A DNA stretch of 64,000 nucleotides from Natrinema salsiterrestre (GTDB lineage Archaea > Halobacteriota > Halobacteria > Halobacteriales > Natrialbaceae). The notes beneath the pieces were generated by a model. The model ran no database searches. It worked only from the letters and a program-made list of their open reading frames with translations, and had not been told where the DNA came from. Numbering within the stretch: the stretch's first letter is position 1; each line of letters opens with the position of its first letter. The translations under genes were made by a program, and so were the position numbers. The stretch is from NCBI RefSeq assembly GCF_029502005.1, contig NZ_JAMQOT010000002.1, positions 434,001 through 498,000 on the forward strand, in the 5' to 3' direction. Of this stretch, positions 1 to 8,559 are shown in pieces.

Positions 1-814
1 CGGTGTAGTCGCCGATCGCGGCCGCGGAGACGAGCGCATCGGCGTCGTCGCAGGCCGCCCTCGTCGCCGCGAGCATCTCGTCGGCGCTCTCGACTTCGCG
101 GACGTCGGCGTAGGGCACGTCGGGGCCGTCGTGAACGAGGGTCACGTCCGCCCCACGCACGTAGCAGGCGTTCGCGACGGCTCGCCCCATCTTGCCCGAC
201 GAGCGGTTGGTGATCACCCGAACGGGGTCGATCGACTCGCTGGTCGCGCCGCTCGTGACGACGACGTGATCCCCCTCGAGCGGGCGGTCGCCGGCCGCGC
301 GGGCCACGTCGGCGACGATTGCCTCCTCGCTGGCGATTTTGGCCTTCCCCTCCTCGATCCGGGGATCGACGAACTCGACGCCCCACTCCTCGACGGTCTC
401 GATGGCCTCGAGCACGCCGGGGTGATCGTACATCGGTTCGTGCATCGCGGGGGCGATCACGATCGGCGTGTCGGCACCGAGCGCGGTCGTCGCGCACGTG
501 GTCACCGGCGTGTCGTCGACGGCGCTCGCGATCTTGCCCACCGTGTTCGCGGTCGCCGGAGCGATCAGGAGGACGTCGGCCCAGCCGTCGTAGCCGCAGA
601 GCTCGACGTGTTCGACGCTCCCCGTGATCTCCGTGACGACCTCGTTCTCCGTCGCGAACTCGACGGCCCACGGGTGGATAATTCCCCCCGCGCTGCCGGT
701 CATCACCCCGCGAACCGCCGCACCCTGTCGTCGGAGCTCGTGGGCCAGTTCGACCGTCTTGACGGCCGCGATCGATCCGGTCACCCCGAGCGCGACGTTG
801 ACTCCCTCGAGCAT
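1..814 (-). CDS. coaBC: Phosphopantothenoylcysteine decarboxylase/phosphopantothenate-cysteine ligase, 5' part
   Basis: Bifunctional coenzyme A biosynthesis enzyme: the CoaC flavoprotein half decarboxylates phosphopantothenoylcysteine and the CoaB half makes it from phosphopantothenate and cysteine. The frame opens at an ATG at 814 and runs off the left edge, so about 271 N-terminal residues are seen. It shows the flavoprotein start GVNVALGVTGSIAAVK, the APAMHEPMYDHP stretch near residue 160 and the CoaB junction VVVTSGATSESIDPVR followed by TNRSSGKMG, all family hallmarks. The C-terminus lies outside the window. A TATA-like TCCTAAAA on the minus strand just upstream of the ATG suggests a short leader or a leaderless transcript. 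Confidence 0.95.
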   Translation of the reverse strand, partial: MLEGVNVALGVTGSIAAVKTVELAHELRRQGAAVRGVMTGSAGGIIHPWAVEFATENEVVTEITGSVEHVELCGYDGWADVLLIAPATANTVGKIASAVDDTPVTTCATTALGADTPIVIAPAMHEPMYDHPGVLEAIETVEEWGVEFVDPRIEEGKAKIASEEAIVADVARAAGDRPLEGDHVVVTSGATSESIDPVRVITNRSSGKMGRAVANACYVRGADVTLVHDGPDVPYADVREVESADEMLAATRAACDDADALVSAAAIGDYT

Positions 815-924
815 GTGCTCTCCACTTCGGAACGGGTCCTTTTAGGAGTACTGTCAGTCGGATGCCCGTTGGGAAACCGAGTCAGCAAGAGCGGCAAGCG
901 GTGGTACCCGTACGCGGTAAACTT

Positions 925-945
925 ATTTTGACCATATATTGTATT
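925..945 (+). promoter_or_regulatory. Probable TATA element for the pilin-like gene
   Basis: The stretch at 930-955 is much richer in A and T than its surroundings and contains a TATA-like ATATATT at 934-940. That is about 65 bases before the ATG at 1007, which would give a leader of about 40 bases. The assignment rests on position and composition only. Confidence 0.4.
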
Positions 946-1006
946 TACGATTCATCCAACAGAACTATCCCCAAACTGTTAGTTCCCGTATTCGAACAGG
1001 TAATCA

Positions 1007-2203
1007 ATGCAGTCGCGTCGGCTTCGATCGGACGAGCGGGCGGTATCGGTAGTGATGGGAACCGTGATGCTCGTCGGAATGGTATCGATAGTGATGGCGG
1101 TTCTCGCGGCGGGGATTCTCGGCGCCGGCGTCTTCGACCAGACGCCCCACGCGGAGCTTATGTATCAGGAAGACGACACCGGAACCGTGGCGATCGGCTT
1201 CACCGACGTTCGGGGCCTGTCGGCCGGCAACACCGAGATCCGACTTCAGGGGGAGGGAAGCTGTGGCAACTGGGACGGGAGCGGCGATCTCGAGAAGGGA
1301 GATATTACGATCGTCGACTCGAGCGACTGTTCGGAGGCACTCGAGGAGGGAGACGTGTTGCAGGTGATCGGGTCTCAGACGCTACTCGATACGTACAGGT
1401 TACAGGGAAAGTACCCGGCACACGGTTGCGAAGTGGTTGACGAGGATGATTTCAACGATGGAAGTCAGATCGAAATTGACAGCGGAAATATGGTTGATTG
1501 CGAACTCACTGATGACGGCTCCGAATTGGACAATAAATTCCAATTAGATAACGGGACAACACTGGTTGGAGACGTGTACATGAGTGGACTGGTCACACTC
1601 ACGACGAACGGTCAAAATAAGATCATCGGTGACGTCGATGCGAGAAACATAGACGTCAAAGACGGCAGCGCCATTGAAGGGAACATCGTCGCCGAGGAAA
1701 CCGTCGACGTTTTCGATGGAAGTGAGATAGAGGGTACGATCGATGCCGAAGACACGGTGGATATAAACCAAGATACCCTCGTTTCTGGCACGATAGACAG
1801 TGATGCGAACGTAGATCTCGATCAAAACTCCCGTACGGGTAGCGATATTTACAGCGGTGACGACGTGACTATCAATGGGAATAGTATCGTCGAAGGTCGA
1901 ATCACTGCTGACAGACAAGTCGATATCGAAGACGACACTGAGGTCGATGGACCGATCGAAGCTGAACACAATGTGATGCTGGGTCCAAACACCGTTGTCG
2001 ACGACAACATAGCGGTAGATACGTCGGATCGAGACGTGGACCTCGGAAAAGATACGAACGTCAATGGGGACATCAACGCGGACGACAACGAAGTGATCCT
2101 CGGAGAGGACGCGACCGTCGAAGGAGACGTAACGGCAGACTCGATCACGTGTAACGACGGAGCCACAATCGATGGCGAGGACTGCGACGATTACACCAGC
2201 TAA
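1007..2203 (+). CDS. Pilin-like protein with a C-terminal 18-residue-repeat beta-solenoid
   Basis: A 398-residue protein with two parts. Residues 1-40 look like an archaeal type IV pilin N-terminus: a short basic leader (SRRLRSDERAVSVVMG) and then a hydrophobic helix (TVMLVGMVSIVMAVLAAGIL), as cleaved by prepilin peptidase. Residues 50-150 are a cysteine-containing head. From about residue 205 to the end there are roughly ten repeats of about 18 residues, with the pattern V-D-x-x-x-x-[ST]-x-[VI]-x-G-x-I-x-A-x-x-x, as in bactofilins and other polymer-forming right-handed helices. Base composition from about 1440 is more AT-rich than in neighbours, suggesting recent acquisition or rapid change. 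The gene overlaps the convergent MFS gene by 4 bases. Likely a surface or pseudopilus subunit (inference). Confidence 0.8.
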   Translation: MQSRRLRSDERAVSVVMGTVMLVGMVSIVMAVLAAGILGAGVFDQTPHAELMYQEDDTGTVAIGFTDVRGLSAGNTEIRLQGEGSCGNWDGSGDLEKGDITIVDSSDCSEALEEGDVLQVIGSQTLLDTYRLQGKYPAHGCEVVDEDDFNDGSQIEIDSGNMVDCELTDDGSELDNKFQLDNGTTLVGDVYMSGLVTLTTNGQNKIIGDVDARNIDVKDGSAIEGNIVAEETVDVFDGSEIEGTIDAEDTVDINQDTLVSGTIDSDANVDLDQNSRTGSDIYSGDDVTINGNSIVEGRITADRQVDIEDDTEVDGPIEAEHNVMLGPNTVVDDNIAVDTSDRDVDLGKDTNVNGDINADDNEVILGEDATVEGDVTADSITCNDGATIDGEDCDDYTS

Positions 2204-3531
2204 TCTTGAGTATTCGATGTGCTCGATGCGGCCACGCTCTGATTCCCGAACGCCTCGAGCGAGACGACGAGCCCTGCCCCGACCAGCACGAGCCCGCCGG
2301 CGACGGCGAACGCGGTGAGGTAGTTGACGGTCGCGGCCCAGCCGCCCAGCACGCTGCCGAGACCGCCGCCGATCGCGCCCAGCGCGACGTAGGCCCCGAG
2401 TATCTCGCCGCGAGCGCTGGTGGGCGCGAGCCGGGTGACGATCGCCGTCCCGATGACGGCGATGCCGGCCCAGGTGATCCCCACGAGCGTCAGAACGAGA
2501 CCGGCGCCACCGAGCGCGGCGGCGCCGCCCAGCACCGTGATCGCGATGATCGACGGAAATAGCACTCCTCGCGCGGCGAGGGTACCCGCCTGCAGGCGGC
2601 GGACGTCGTATCGCGACGAGAGCCACCCGGCGGCTTCGTAACAGACCGCGGAGCCGAGACTCGAGACGAGATAGAGGGCGAATATCTGGCCGGAATCGAA
2701 GCCGATGTCGGTCAGGAACAGCGGAAGCGGTGCCCAGAAGGCCGCAGAGCCGGTAAAGAAGAAGAGTCCGGCGACGAAGTACGTCCGCAGCGTCGGGTCG
2801 AGTCGCGTCGCGAGCCGTCGCGGGTCGATGCCACGGGTCGTCCAGTAGAGACGGTTGGGTGAGAAGGCGAACGTCGCGCCTTTGACGCCGCGACCCGACT
2901 CCGCCAGCAGTCGGCCGATCCGTCGAACGGCGCGGTCGTCCGTGACGTGTGCCGACGGCGCGGGACGCGGGAGCGTCCGTATCGCCAAGAGGGCGCTGAC
3001 CCCGGCACAGGCGGCGAGCAGCCAGAACAGCGCCCGCGTCAGCGTCGCCGCGTCGGCCGCGAGCAGCCGGCTCCCGACGAACGGCCAGATCGTTCCGAGG
3101 ACGAGCCCGCCGGCCCAGCCGTAGCCCTGATACTTGTTCACTAGTCCGATCCGTTCGCTCCACGCGAACTCCGGTGCGTCGTCGACGACGAGCATGGTCA
3201 GCACGGGACCGACCGACGCGACGAACAGCCAGAGGACCGCGTTCGCGACGATAACCGCTGTGATCGACGTCAGAAACGGGATTACGGCCAGCGACACTGC
3301 GACCCCGAGGAGCGTGGCGATCACCAGCGGCCGGCGATTGTCGACCCGGTTCGCGACGCGACCGAACGCGATCGCGCCGGGCGCGCCGACGACGGCTGCC
3401 GTTGCGGCCAAAACCCCGAGCTGTACCGGTGTGGCACCGAGCAAGACGACGATGTAGAGTGGAATTAACAGCGATGCGCCGCCGAACGCGACCGAACCGA
3501 GTCCCCAGGCGGCGAGCCAGCGATCCGTCAT
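2200..3531 (-). CDS. Major facilitator superfamily transporter
   Basis: A 443-residue polytopic membrane protein with about 12 hydrophobic segments and the usual 6+6 MFS layout. The loop between helices 2 and 3 carries the MFS signature-like FGRVANRVDNRR (residues about 56-67), and the middle loop (about 195-245) is long and charged. The start is the ATG at 3531. It probably exports or imports a small molecule by proton or sodium coupling. The sequence does not reveal the substrate, and its neighbours (pilin-like gene, VTT protein) give no clear hint. Confidence 0.85.
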   Translation of the reverse strand: MTDRWLAAWGLGSVAFGGASLLIPLYIVVLLGATPVQLGVLAATAAVVGAPGAIAFGRVANRVDNRRPLVIATLLGVAVSLAVIPFLTSITAVIVANAVLWLFVASVGPVLTMLVVDDAPEFAWSERIGLVNKYQGYGWAGGLVLGTIWPFVGSRLLAADAATLTRALFWLLAACAGVSALLAIRTLPRPAPSAHVTDDRAVRRIGRLLAESGRGVKGATFAFSPNRLYWTTRGIDPRRLATRLDPTLRTYFVAGLFFFTGSAAFWAPLPLFLTDIGFDSGQIFALYLVSSLGSAVCYEAAGWLSSRYDVRRLQAGTLAARGVLFPSIIAITVLGGAAALGGAGLVLTLVGITWAGIAVIGTAIVTRLAPTSARGEILGAYVALGAIGGGLGSVLGGWAATVNYLTAFAVAGGLVLVGAGLVVSLEAFGNQSVAASSTSNTQD

Positions 3532-3615
3532 ACCATCTGCTCAGTCGCGAACGGGTAAACTGTGGTGATCGTCCGATTCGCGCGAAAGTAGTCGTAATTG
3601 AACCGATCGGTCCGA

Positions 3616-4182
3616 TCAGAACACCGTCGCGAGGCCACCGAAGAAGCCGACCGTCACGACGAGCCGGCCGAGGCTCCCGAGAAACGTGGCCAGGGCGAAT
3701 CGCGGGTAATCTTCCTCGAGGACCGCGAAGGCGTAGATCGAGATCGTGTCTGGGAAGAAGGGAACGGAGAGCGCGATCGCGAGCCCGCCGTAGCCGTACC
3801 GCCGGGCGAGCTGAACGGAGCGCTTCTCCGACCACGCGAGGACGTTCCATCTGGATCGACGGAGCCACCGCGTTATCGGTCCGGACTGTTTGACTTCCTG
3901 TCCGAGGTGGAACGCGACCACGCTGCCGGCCGCCTTCCCGGTCGCGCTGACGAGCATGATACTCGAGAGGTGGAGCCACGGCGGGAAGCCCAGATCGAGG
4001 GGCGCGAGCAGGACGACTTCGCTGGGGCCGGGCAGCGCGAACGCGATCAGAAACGAGTAGACGAAGACGATTCCCATTCCGCCCCAGCCGGTAGCGGACT
4101 CGACGAGCGCTTCACCGGGAGCGGCGAGCAGACCGTTCAGTGCCTCTACAACGAGAACCGTCGGGAGCGGTATAGCCATCAT
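3616..4182 (-). CDS. VTT (SNARE-associated/DedA-like) family membrane protein
   Basis: A 188-residue membrane protein of the VTT/YqaA branch of the DedA superfamily. It has a re-entrant segment with ALPGPSEVVLLAPL (about residues 50-63), a second conserved GRLVVTVGFFGG near the C-terminus and four to five hydrophobic stretches. Relatives move or flip polyprenyl-phosphate or phospholipids in the envelope. It is the last gene of a same-strand group with GtrA and the sulfatase-like enzyme, separated from gtrA by 94 bases. A role in envelope lipid or glycolipid handling is inference. Confidence 0.8.
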   Translation of the reverse strand: MMAIPLPTVLVVEALNGLLAAPGEALVESATGWGGMGIVFVYSFLIAFALPGPSEVVLLAPLDLGFPPWLHLSSIMLVSATGKAAGSVVAFHLGQEVKQSGPITRWLRRSRWNVLAWSEKRSVQLARRYGYGGLAIALSVPFFPDTISIYAFAVLEEDYPRFALATFLGSLGRLVVTVGFFGGLATVF

Positions 4183-4276
4183 TGGTACCTACGTAGTCGG
4201 GTGGGTCGTGTTTTTTTCGATCGACGGACGACCAAAAGCGTCCGGCGACGCGTTCGGTCGCTACCGGGTGCTGCCA

Positions 4277-4705
4277 TCAGGTCGCCCCCCACGTCCATCG
4301 CGCGTCGAGCACGTACCGATACACGCCGCTGAGAGCGATCGCGATCCCGTTGGCGATGAGATACGGAGCGTGGACCCACTCGACGAAGCTGAAGAGGACG
4401 GCGAGCTGGATCGGGATCGCCGTCCCGCGGACGACGTTCGTCTTGAGCAGTCCCGCGAGATAATCGTTAACGCCCGTGTTCTGGATCGTCTGGAACGTCC
4501 ACGCGTTGTTGAGAACGTAGGAGAGAACGATCGTGATCTCGATGGCGATGATCGCACCGACCAGATAGTGCAGCCCGGCGCTGTCGACGAACGCCCACAG
4601 CAGTATCATCTGTATCGTCGCGGCGATAATCCCGACGATGACGAACCGTCGGAGCTGGCGTGCGAGGGGGCCGTCGACGAGACTGCGGAGGAACGATCTG
4701 ATCAT
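4277..4705 (-). CDS. GtrA family membrane protein
   Basis: A 142-residue protein with four hydrophobic helices and the GtrA features RQLRRFVIVGIIAATIQ at the N-terminus, LSYVLNNAWTFQ in the middle and YRYVLDARWTW at the C-terminus. GtrA proteins help move polyprenyl-linked sugars across the membrane. Its ATG (4703-4705) directly abuts the stop codon of the upstream sulfatase-like gene (4706-4708), so translation is likely coupled and the two products probably act in the same envelope glycan pathway. Confidence 0.88.
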   Translation of the reverse strand: MIRSFLRSLVDGPLARQLRRFVIVGIIAATIQMILLWAFVDSAGLHYLVGAIIAIEITIVLSYVLNNAWTFQTIQNTGVNDYLAGLLKTNVVRGTAIPIQLAVLFSFVEWVHAPYLIANGIAIALSGVYRYVLDARWTWGAT

Positions 4706-6136
4706 CTATCGGTAACCGAGTGCCGACAACCGCGCCTCGAGGTCCTCGTCGACCTCCCCGTCGTCGTCCGTCGGCTCCGCGTCCCGGATCGTACTCGCGT
4801 GGGCCGCAACGACCGGCGCGAGCGAGTCGATCACGTCCGCTTGCTCGGGAGTCGGATCGGTCGCGAGGTTCGTCTGCTGGAGCGGGTCGTCGGGTCGATA
4901 GTACAGTTCGGGCTCCTCGGTGTCGACGTTTTCGATGTAGGTCCAGTCACGGTTCCGAGCGCTGACGAGGAGTTCGCCGTCCTCGAGCGACCGCGGGATC
5001 GGTTGCGTCGTCACTGACTCGTCCCGGACGGTGACCGAGACGACCGGCTCGTCGGCCGGGGACTCCTCGCCGACGACGCTCGGGACGAGCGTCTCGCCGG
5101 TCCACTCGTCCGGGGCCTCGACGCCCATCAGATCGGTTACCGTCGGCGGGATGGAATCGAGTCCGACCTGCTGCTCGACTCGGCCCCCCTCGGAGCCGGG
5201 AACGTCCACGATGAAGGGGACGTGAATCAGCTCGTCGTACAGCTTGGGATAGTGTGCGAGGTGGCCGTGTTCCTGGAACTCCTCCCCGTGGTCGCCCGCC
5301 AGAATGACGGCCGTATCGTCGTCGTGATCGTGGTCCGAGAGGGTCTCGAGGAGCCGGCCGATGCTCGCGTCGACCTGCCGGGCCGTCGCCTGATAGAGCG
5401 TTCGGAGGTCCGCGAGCGTTCGGTCGCTGACGTCCCAGCCGAGTCCGGTTCGCGTGTGCGCGAGCAACATCTTGTGGGTTCCGAGCCGGTCGTCGGAGAC
5501 CTCGCGGATGTAGCGGGGTGCGGGGACGTACGGCGTGTGCGTGTCCATGTAGTGGATCCAGAGGAAGAACGGCGAATCCGTCTCCCCGACGAACTCGCTC
5601 GCTGCGTGTTCGACGTCGAACATCCGCGAGGTGTCGAGAAACGGCCGATCGTCCGTGTTTCCGCGGAGCCAGGCTCCGGCGCGACGGATCGGCGAGGCGG
5701 CCAGCTGGAGCCACGCTTCGACCGTCGGGTGCGTCGCGAGATACCGGCTGTACACGCTCGAGCCAACGTTCGCGACGAAGGGATCGAATTCGTCGAACCC
5801 GTCGTCGTATCCCCAGTGCGTCGTGAGAAATCCGTTCGCGGCGTTGAATCCGCCCGTCGAAACGCCCGCGTCGGACACCGTTTCCGCGAGCGTCGGCGAA
5901 TCTTCGACGCCGATCCGTCCGTTGTCGGCGAAGACCGGTCGCGAAGCCAGCATCGAGGGGAAGGAAAACGGCGTCCAGTTCCCGGTCGCGAACGCCCGAT
6001 CGAAAACGGTGCCGCTGTCGGCGAGGGAATCCATCACCGGCGTGTGTCGATCGGTATCGTACGGGCCGATCGCGTCCGCGCGCAGCGAGTCGACCGTGAC
6101 GAGTACAACGTTCGAGACAGACGTGTCAGATACCAT
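4706..6136 (-). CDS. Sulfatase/alkaline-phosphatase superfamily hydrolase
   Basis: About 476 residues. Metal-binding motifs of the sulfatase fold are present: NVVLVTVDSLRADA at the N-terminus and AVILAGDHGEEFQEHGHLAHY past the middle. The place where classical sulfatases carry the Cys/Ser of C-x-P-S-R reads NWTPFSFPSMLAS, so no formylglycine cysteine is visible. A threonine or serine nucleophile, as in phosphoglycerol or phosphoethanolamine transferases, is possible. I chose the ATG at 6136 because the fold begins right after it; an in-frame ATG at 6190 would add 18 residues with no recognisable content. No signal peptide or membrane helix is seen. Coupled to gtrA. Confidence 0.85.
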   Translation of the reverse strand: MVSDTSVSNVVLVTVDSLRADAIGPYDTDRHTPVMDSLADSGTVFDRAFATGNWTPFSFPSMLASRPVFADNGRIGVEDSPTLAETVSDAGVSTGGFNAANGFLTTHWGYDDGFDEFDPFVANVGSSVYSRYLATHPTVEAWLQLAASPIRRAGAWLRGNTDDRPFLDTSRMFDVEHAASEFVGETDSPFFLWIHYMDTHTPYVPAPRYIREVSDDRLGTHKMLLAHTRTGLGWDVSDRTLADLRTLYQATARQVDASIGRLLETLSDHDHDDDTAVILAGDHGEEFQEHGHLAHYPKLYDELIHVPFIVDVPGSEGGRVEQQVGLDSIPPTVTDLMGVEAPDEWTGETLVPSVVGEESPADEPVVSVTVRDESVTTQPIPRSLEDGELLVSARNRDWTYIENVDTEEPELYYRPDDPLQQTNLATDPTPEQADVIDSLAPVVAAHASTIRDAEPTDDDGEVDEDLEARLSALGYR

Positions 6137-6454
6137 GCTTTTGATTCCCTCGCTGTTTATCGTCGGCTCGAGACCGCGGTTCGGTTCCACGGATCGGCGG
6201 CGACGCGAGCGGCGGACAGCGGCCTCGCATCATCCTGTCCGATCCGGTGAAACACAGCGTTGAGACGGAATCGGTGGGTTACCGAAATGAGAGTTTCGGT
6301 ATTCCTGAACTGATGAAGCTCGACTGATATGAACTGACTCTCGAATGTACCAGACGATCGAGTGACCTACTTCCCACCTCTCTACTCGAGGTCCACCACC
6401 GACGGCTCCGTCTCGGGACTGTAGGGTTAAGTGGGACCTCGTCCATGTCCGGAT
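6137..6454. other. Divergent intergenic region with an inverted repeat
   Basis: A 318-base gap between the divergent sulfatase-like gene and dgcN. It holds a perfect 7-base inverted repeat, ACCGAAA (6281-6287) and TTTCGGT (6294-6300), with a 6-base spacer, which may be a regulator site or a small hairpin. No open frame longer than a shadow is seen. Confidence 0.4.
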
Positions 6455-7474
6455 ATGCGTGTCGCCATTCTCGCCCACGAGAAGTTTCCCAGTCGGGCCA
6501 AAACCGCCCTCGGCGTTCTCCGGTACGCCGACCACGACGCCGTCGCCGTTCTCGATCGAGAGACCGCCGGACGGCGCGTCTCCGATTTCGTCCCGGACGT
6601 GCAGGACGCGCCGATCGTCGCCGGAATGTCCGATCTCGAGCCGGACGCGGTCGACACCCTGCTGATCGGGATCGCGCCGATCGGCGGCGGCTTCGACGAG
6701 CGCTGGCGCGAGGACGTTCGAACGGCGCTCGAGTACGGCTGCGACGTGATATCCGGACTCCACTACTTCCTCGCCGAGGACGAGGAGTTCGCCGGATTGG
6801 CGGCCGACCACGGCTGCGAGATTCGCGACGTTCGGAACCCGCCGGACGATCTCTCGGTCAGCGAGGGCGTCGCCGGCGAGGTCGACGCCGACGTGATCCT
6901 CACCGTCGGCACCGACTGCTCGGTCGGCAAGATGACGACCACGATGGAGCTCGCCCGCGACGCGCGGGCGGCCGGGCACGACGCCGCGGTGATCCCGACC
7001 GGCCAGACGGGGATCATGATCGAGGGCTGGGGGAACCCGATCGATCGCGTCGTCAGCGACTTCACCGCCGGCGCGGTCGAGGAGATGATCCTCGAGAAGG
7101 GCGACGACCACGACTACCTGTTCGTCGAGGGGCAGGGAAGCATCGTCCACCCGGCGTATTCGCCGGTCACCCTCGGTATCCTCCACGGATCGATGGCGGA
7201 TTCCCTCGTGCTCTGTCACGAAGCCGACCGCGAGTCGATTCACGGCTACGAATCGTTCTCGCTGCCGTCGATCCGGACATACGTCGATCTCTACGAGAGC
7301 ATCGCCGCACCGGTCGCGGAGAGCGAGGTCGTCGCGGGCGCGCTCAATACCGCCGGACTCGAGGACGACGAGGCGGCCCGGGAGGCGGTCGACGACTACG
7401 CCGACGCGCTCGGCGCACCCGCGAGCGACGTGCTCCGGTTCGGTACCGACGACCTCCTCGAGGTGCTGTGCTGA
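6455..7474 (+). CDS. dgcN: DUF1611 family protein, probable DgcN
   Basis: A 339-residue protein of the DUF1611 family. The N-terminal part (RVAILAHEKFPSRAKT) precedes a Rossmann-like region. The C-terminal half carries a P-loop-like GTDCSVGKMTTT (about residues 151-162) and FVEGQGSIVHPAYSPVT (about 225-241), both typical. In bacteria DgcN, paired with the enolase-superfamily partner DgcA, has been described as an acetyltransferase in D-glutamate catabolism. Here dgcA starts two bases after the dgcN stop, so the pair is intact. The ATG at 6455 was preferred to one 24 bases upstream because the conserved sequence begins at MRVAIL. Confidence 0.8.
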   Translation: MRVAILAHEKFPSRAKTALGVLRYADHDAVAVLDRETAGRRVSDFVPDVQDAPIVAGMSDLEPDAVDTLLIGIAPIGGGFDERWREDVRTALEYGCDVISGLHYFLAEDEEFAGLAADHGCEIRDVRNPPDDLSVSEGVAGEVDADVILTVGTDCSVGKMTTTMELARDARAAGHDAAVIPTGQTGIMIEGWGNPIDRVVSDFTAGAVEEMILEKGDDHDYLFVEGQGSIVHPAYSPVTLGILHGSMADSLVLCHEADRESIHGYESFSLPSIRTYVDLYESIAAPVAESEVVAGALNTAGLEDDEAAREAVDDYADALGAPASDVLRFGTDDLLEVLC

Positions 7475-7475
7475 G

Positions 7476-8516
7476 ATGGGCCTCGAGACGTCGTTCGAAC
7501 GGCGCGCGCTGCCGCTCGAGTACCCCTTCGAGATCGCTCGCGGGAGGACGACCGAAACCGAGGTCGCGTTCGTCCGGATCGAAGACGACGACGGGACGAC
7601 CGGCATCGGCGCCGCCGCGCCGTCGTCCCACTACGGGGAGACCGCCGCAACCGTCGAGGCCGTCCTGCCCGACCTGCTGGCGGTCGTCGAAGCCGTCGAC
7701 GATCCACACCGCCTCGAGCGGATCGAACAGCGCATGCGCGAGACGGTCCGACGGAATCCGGCTGCACGGGCCGCAGTCAGCATCGCACTGCACGACCTCG
7801 TCGGCAAACGACTCGAGACGCCCCTCTATCGCTACTGGGGGCTCGATCCCGCAGACTCACTCGAGAGCGCCTACACCATCGGACTCGACGACCTCGAGAC
7901 GATGCGCGAGAAGACGGAAACGGCCCTGGACCGGGGGCACGGGACCCTGAAAATCAAACTCGGGACCGATCGCGACGCCGAGATCGTCCGGACGATCCGA
8001 TCCGTCGCACCGGACGTCAGGCTGTTCGTCGACGCGAACGAGGCCTGGACCCCCCGCGAGGCGGTCGCGAAGATCGATCGCCTCGCGGAGTTCGACCTCG
8101 CGTTCGTCGAACAGCCGGTTGCAGCCGACGATCCCGAGGGGCTACGATTCGTGTACGAGCGGTCGGCGCTGCCGATCGCCGCCGACGAATCGTGCGTGAC
8201 GCTCGCCGATATTCCCCGGATCGCGGACCGGTGTGACATCGCGAACCTGAAACTGATGAAATGCGGCGGCCTCCGGGAGGCGAAACGGATGATCCACGCG
8301 GCCCGGGCCCAAGGTCTCGAGGTCATGCTCGGTTGTATGACCGAGTCGAACGCATCCATCGCGGCGGCGTGTCACCTCGCGCCCCTGCTGGACTACGCCG
8401 ATCTGGACGGCTCCCTGCTGCTCGCGGACGATCCGTACGGGGGGCCGATCAGGGAGAACGGAGAGATCGCTATCGACGACCTGAATCGCCCCGGAACCGG
8501 TGCGGAGCGACGCTGA
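7476..8516 (+). CDS. dgcA: Enolase-superfamily racemase/epimerase, DgcA-like
   Basis: A 346-residue member of the mandelate racemase/muconate-lactonising enzyme branch. Catalytic and metal motifs are in order: GTLKIKLG (acid/base lysines, about residues 151-158), VDANEAW (first metal Asp, about 185-191), FVEQPVA (Glu, about 212-218), ADESC (Asp, about 237-241) and LKLMKCGG (second lysine, about 257-264). It is commonly annotated as dipeptide epimerase. With DgcN upstream, a role in racemising N-acetylated D-glutamate is a more specific possibility (inference). The ATG lies one base past the dgcN stop. Confidence 0.85.
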   Translation: MGLETSFERRALPLEYPFEIARGRTTETEVAFVRIEDDDGTTGIGAAAPSSHYGETAATVEAVLPDLLAVVEAVDDPHRLERIEQRMRETVRRNPAARAAVSIALHDLVGKRLETPLYRYWGLDPADSLESAYTIGLDDLETMREKTETALDRGHGTLKIKLGTDRDAEIVRTIRSVAPDVRLFVDANEAWTPREAVAKIDRLAEFDLAFVEQPVAADDPEGLRFVYERSALPIAADESCVTLADIPRIADRCDIANLKLMKCGGLREAKRMIHAARAQGLEVMLGCMTESNASIAAACHLAPLLDYADLDGSLLLADDPYGGPIRENGEIAIDDLNRPGTGAERR

Positions 8517-8559
8517 TAGCCGTCGTCTGTCGGCGGCGATTGCGAATCGAACCGTCGCG

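Noticed and set aside
1544-3979. Long minus-strand open frame (811 codons)
   Set aside because: Arg-rich shadow of the MFS gene and antisense of the pilin-like gene.
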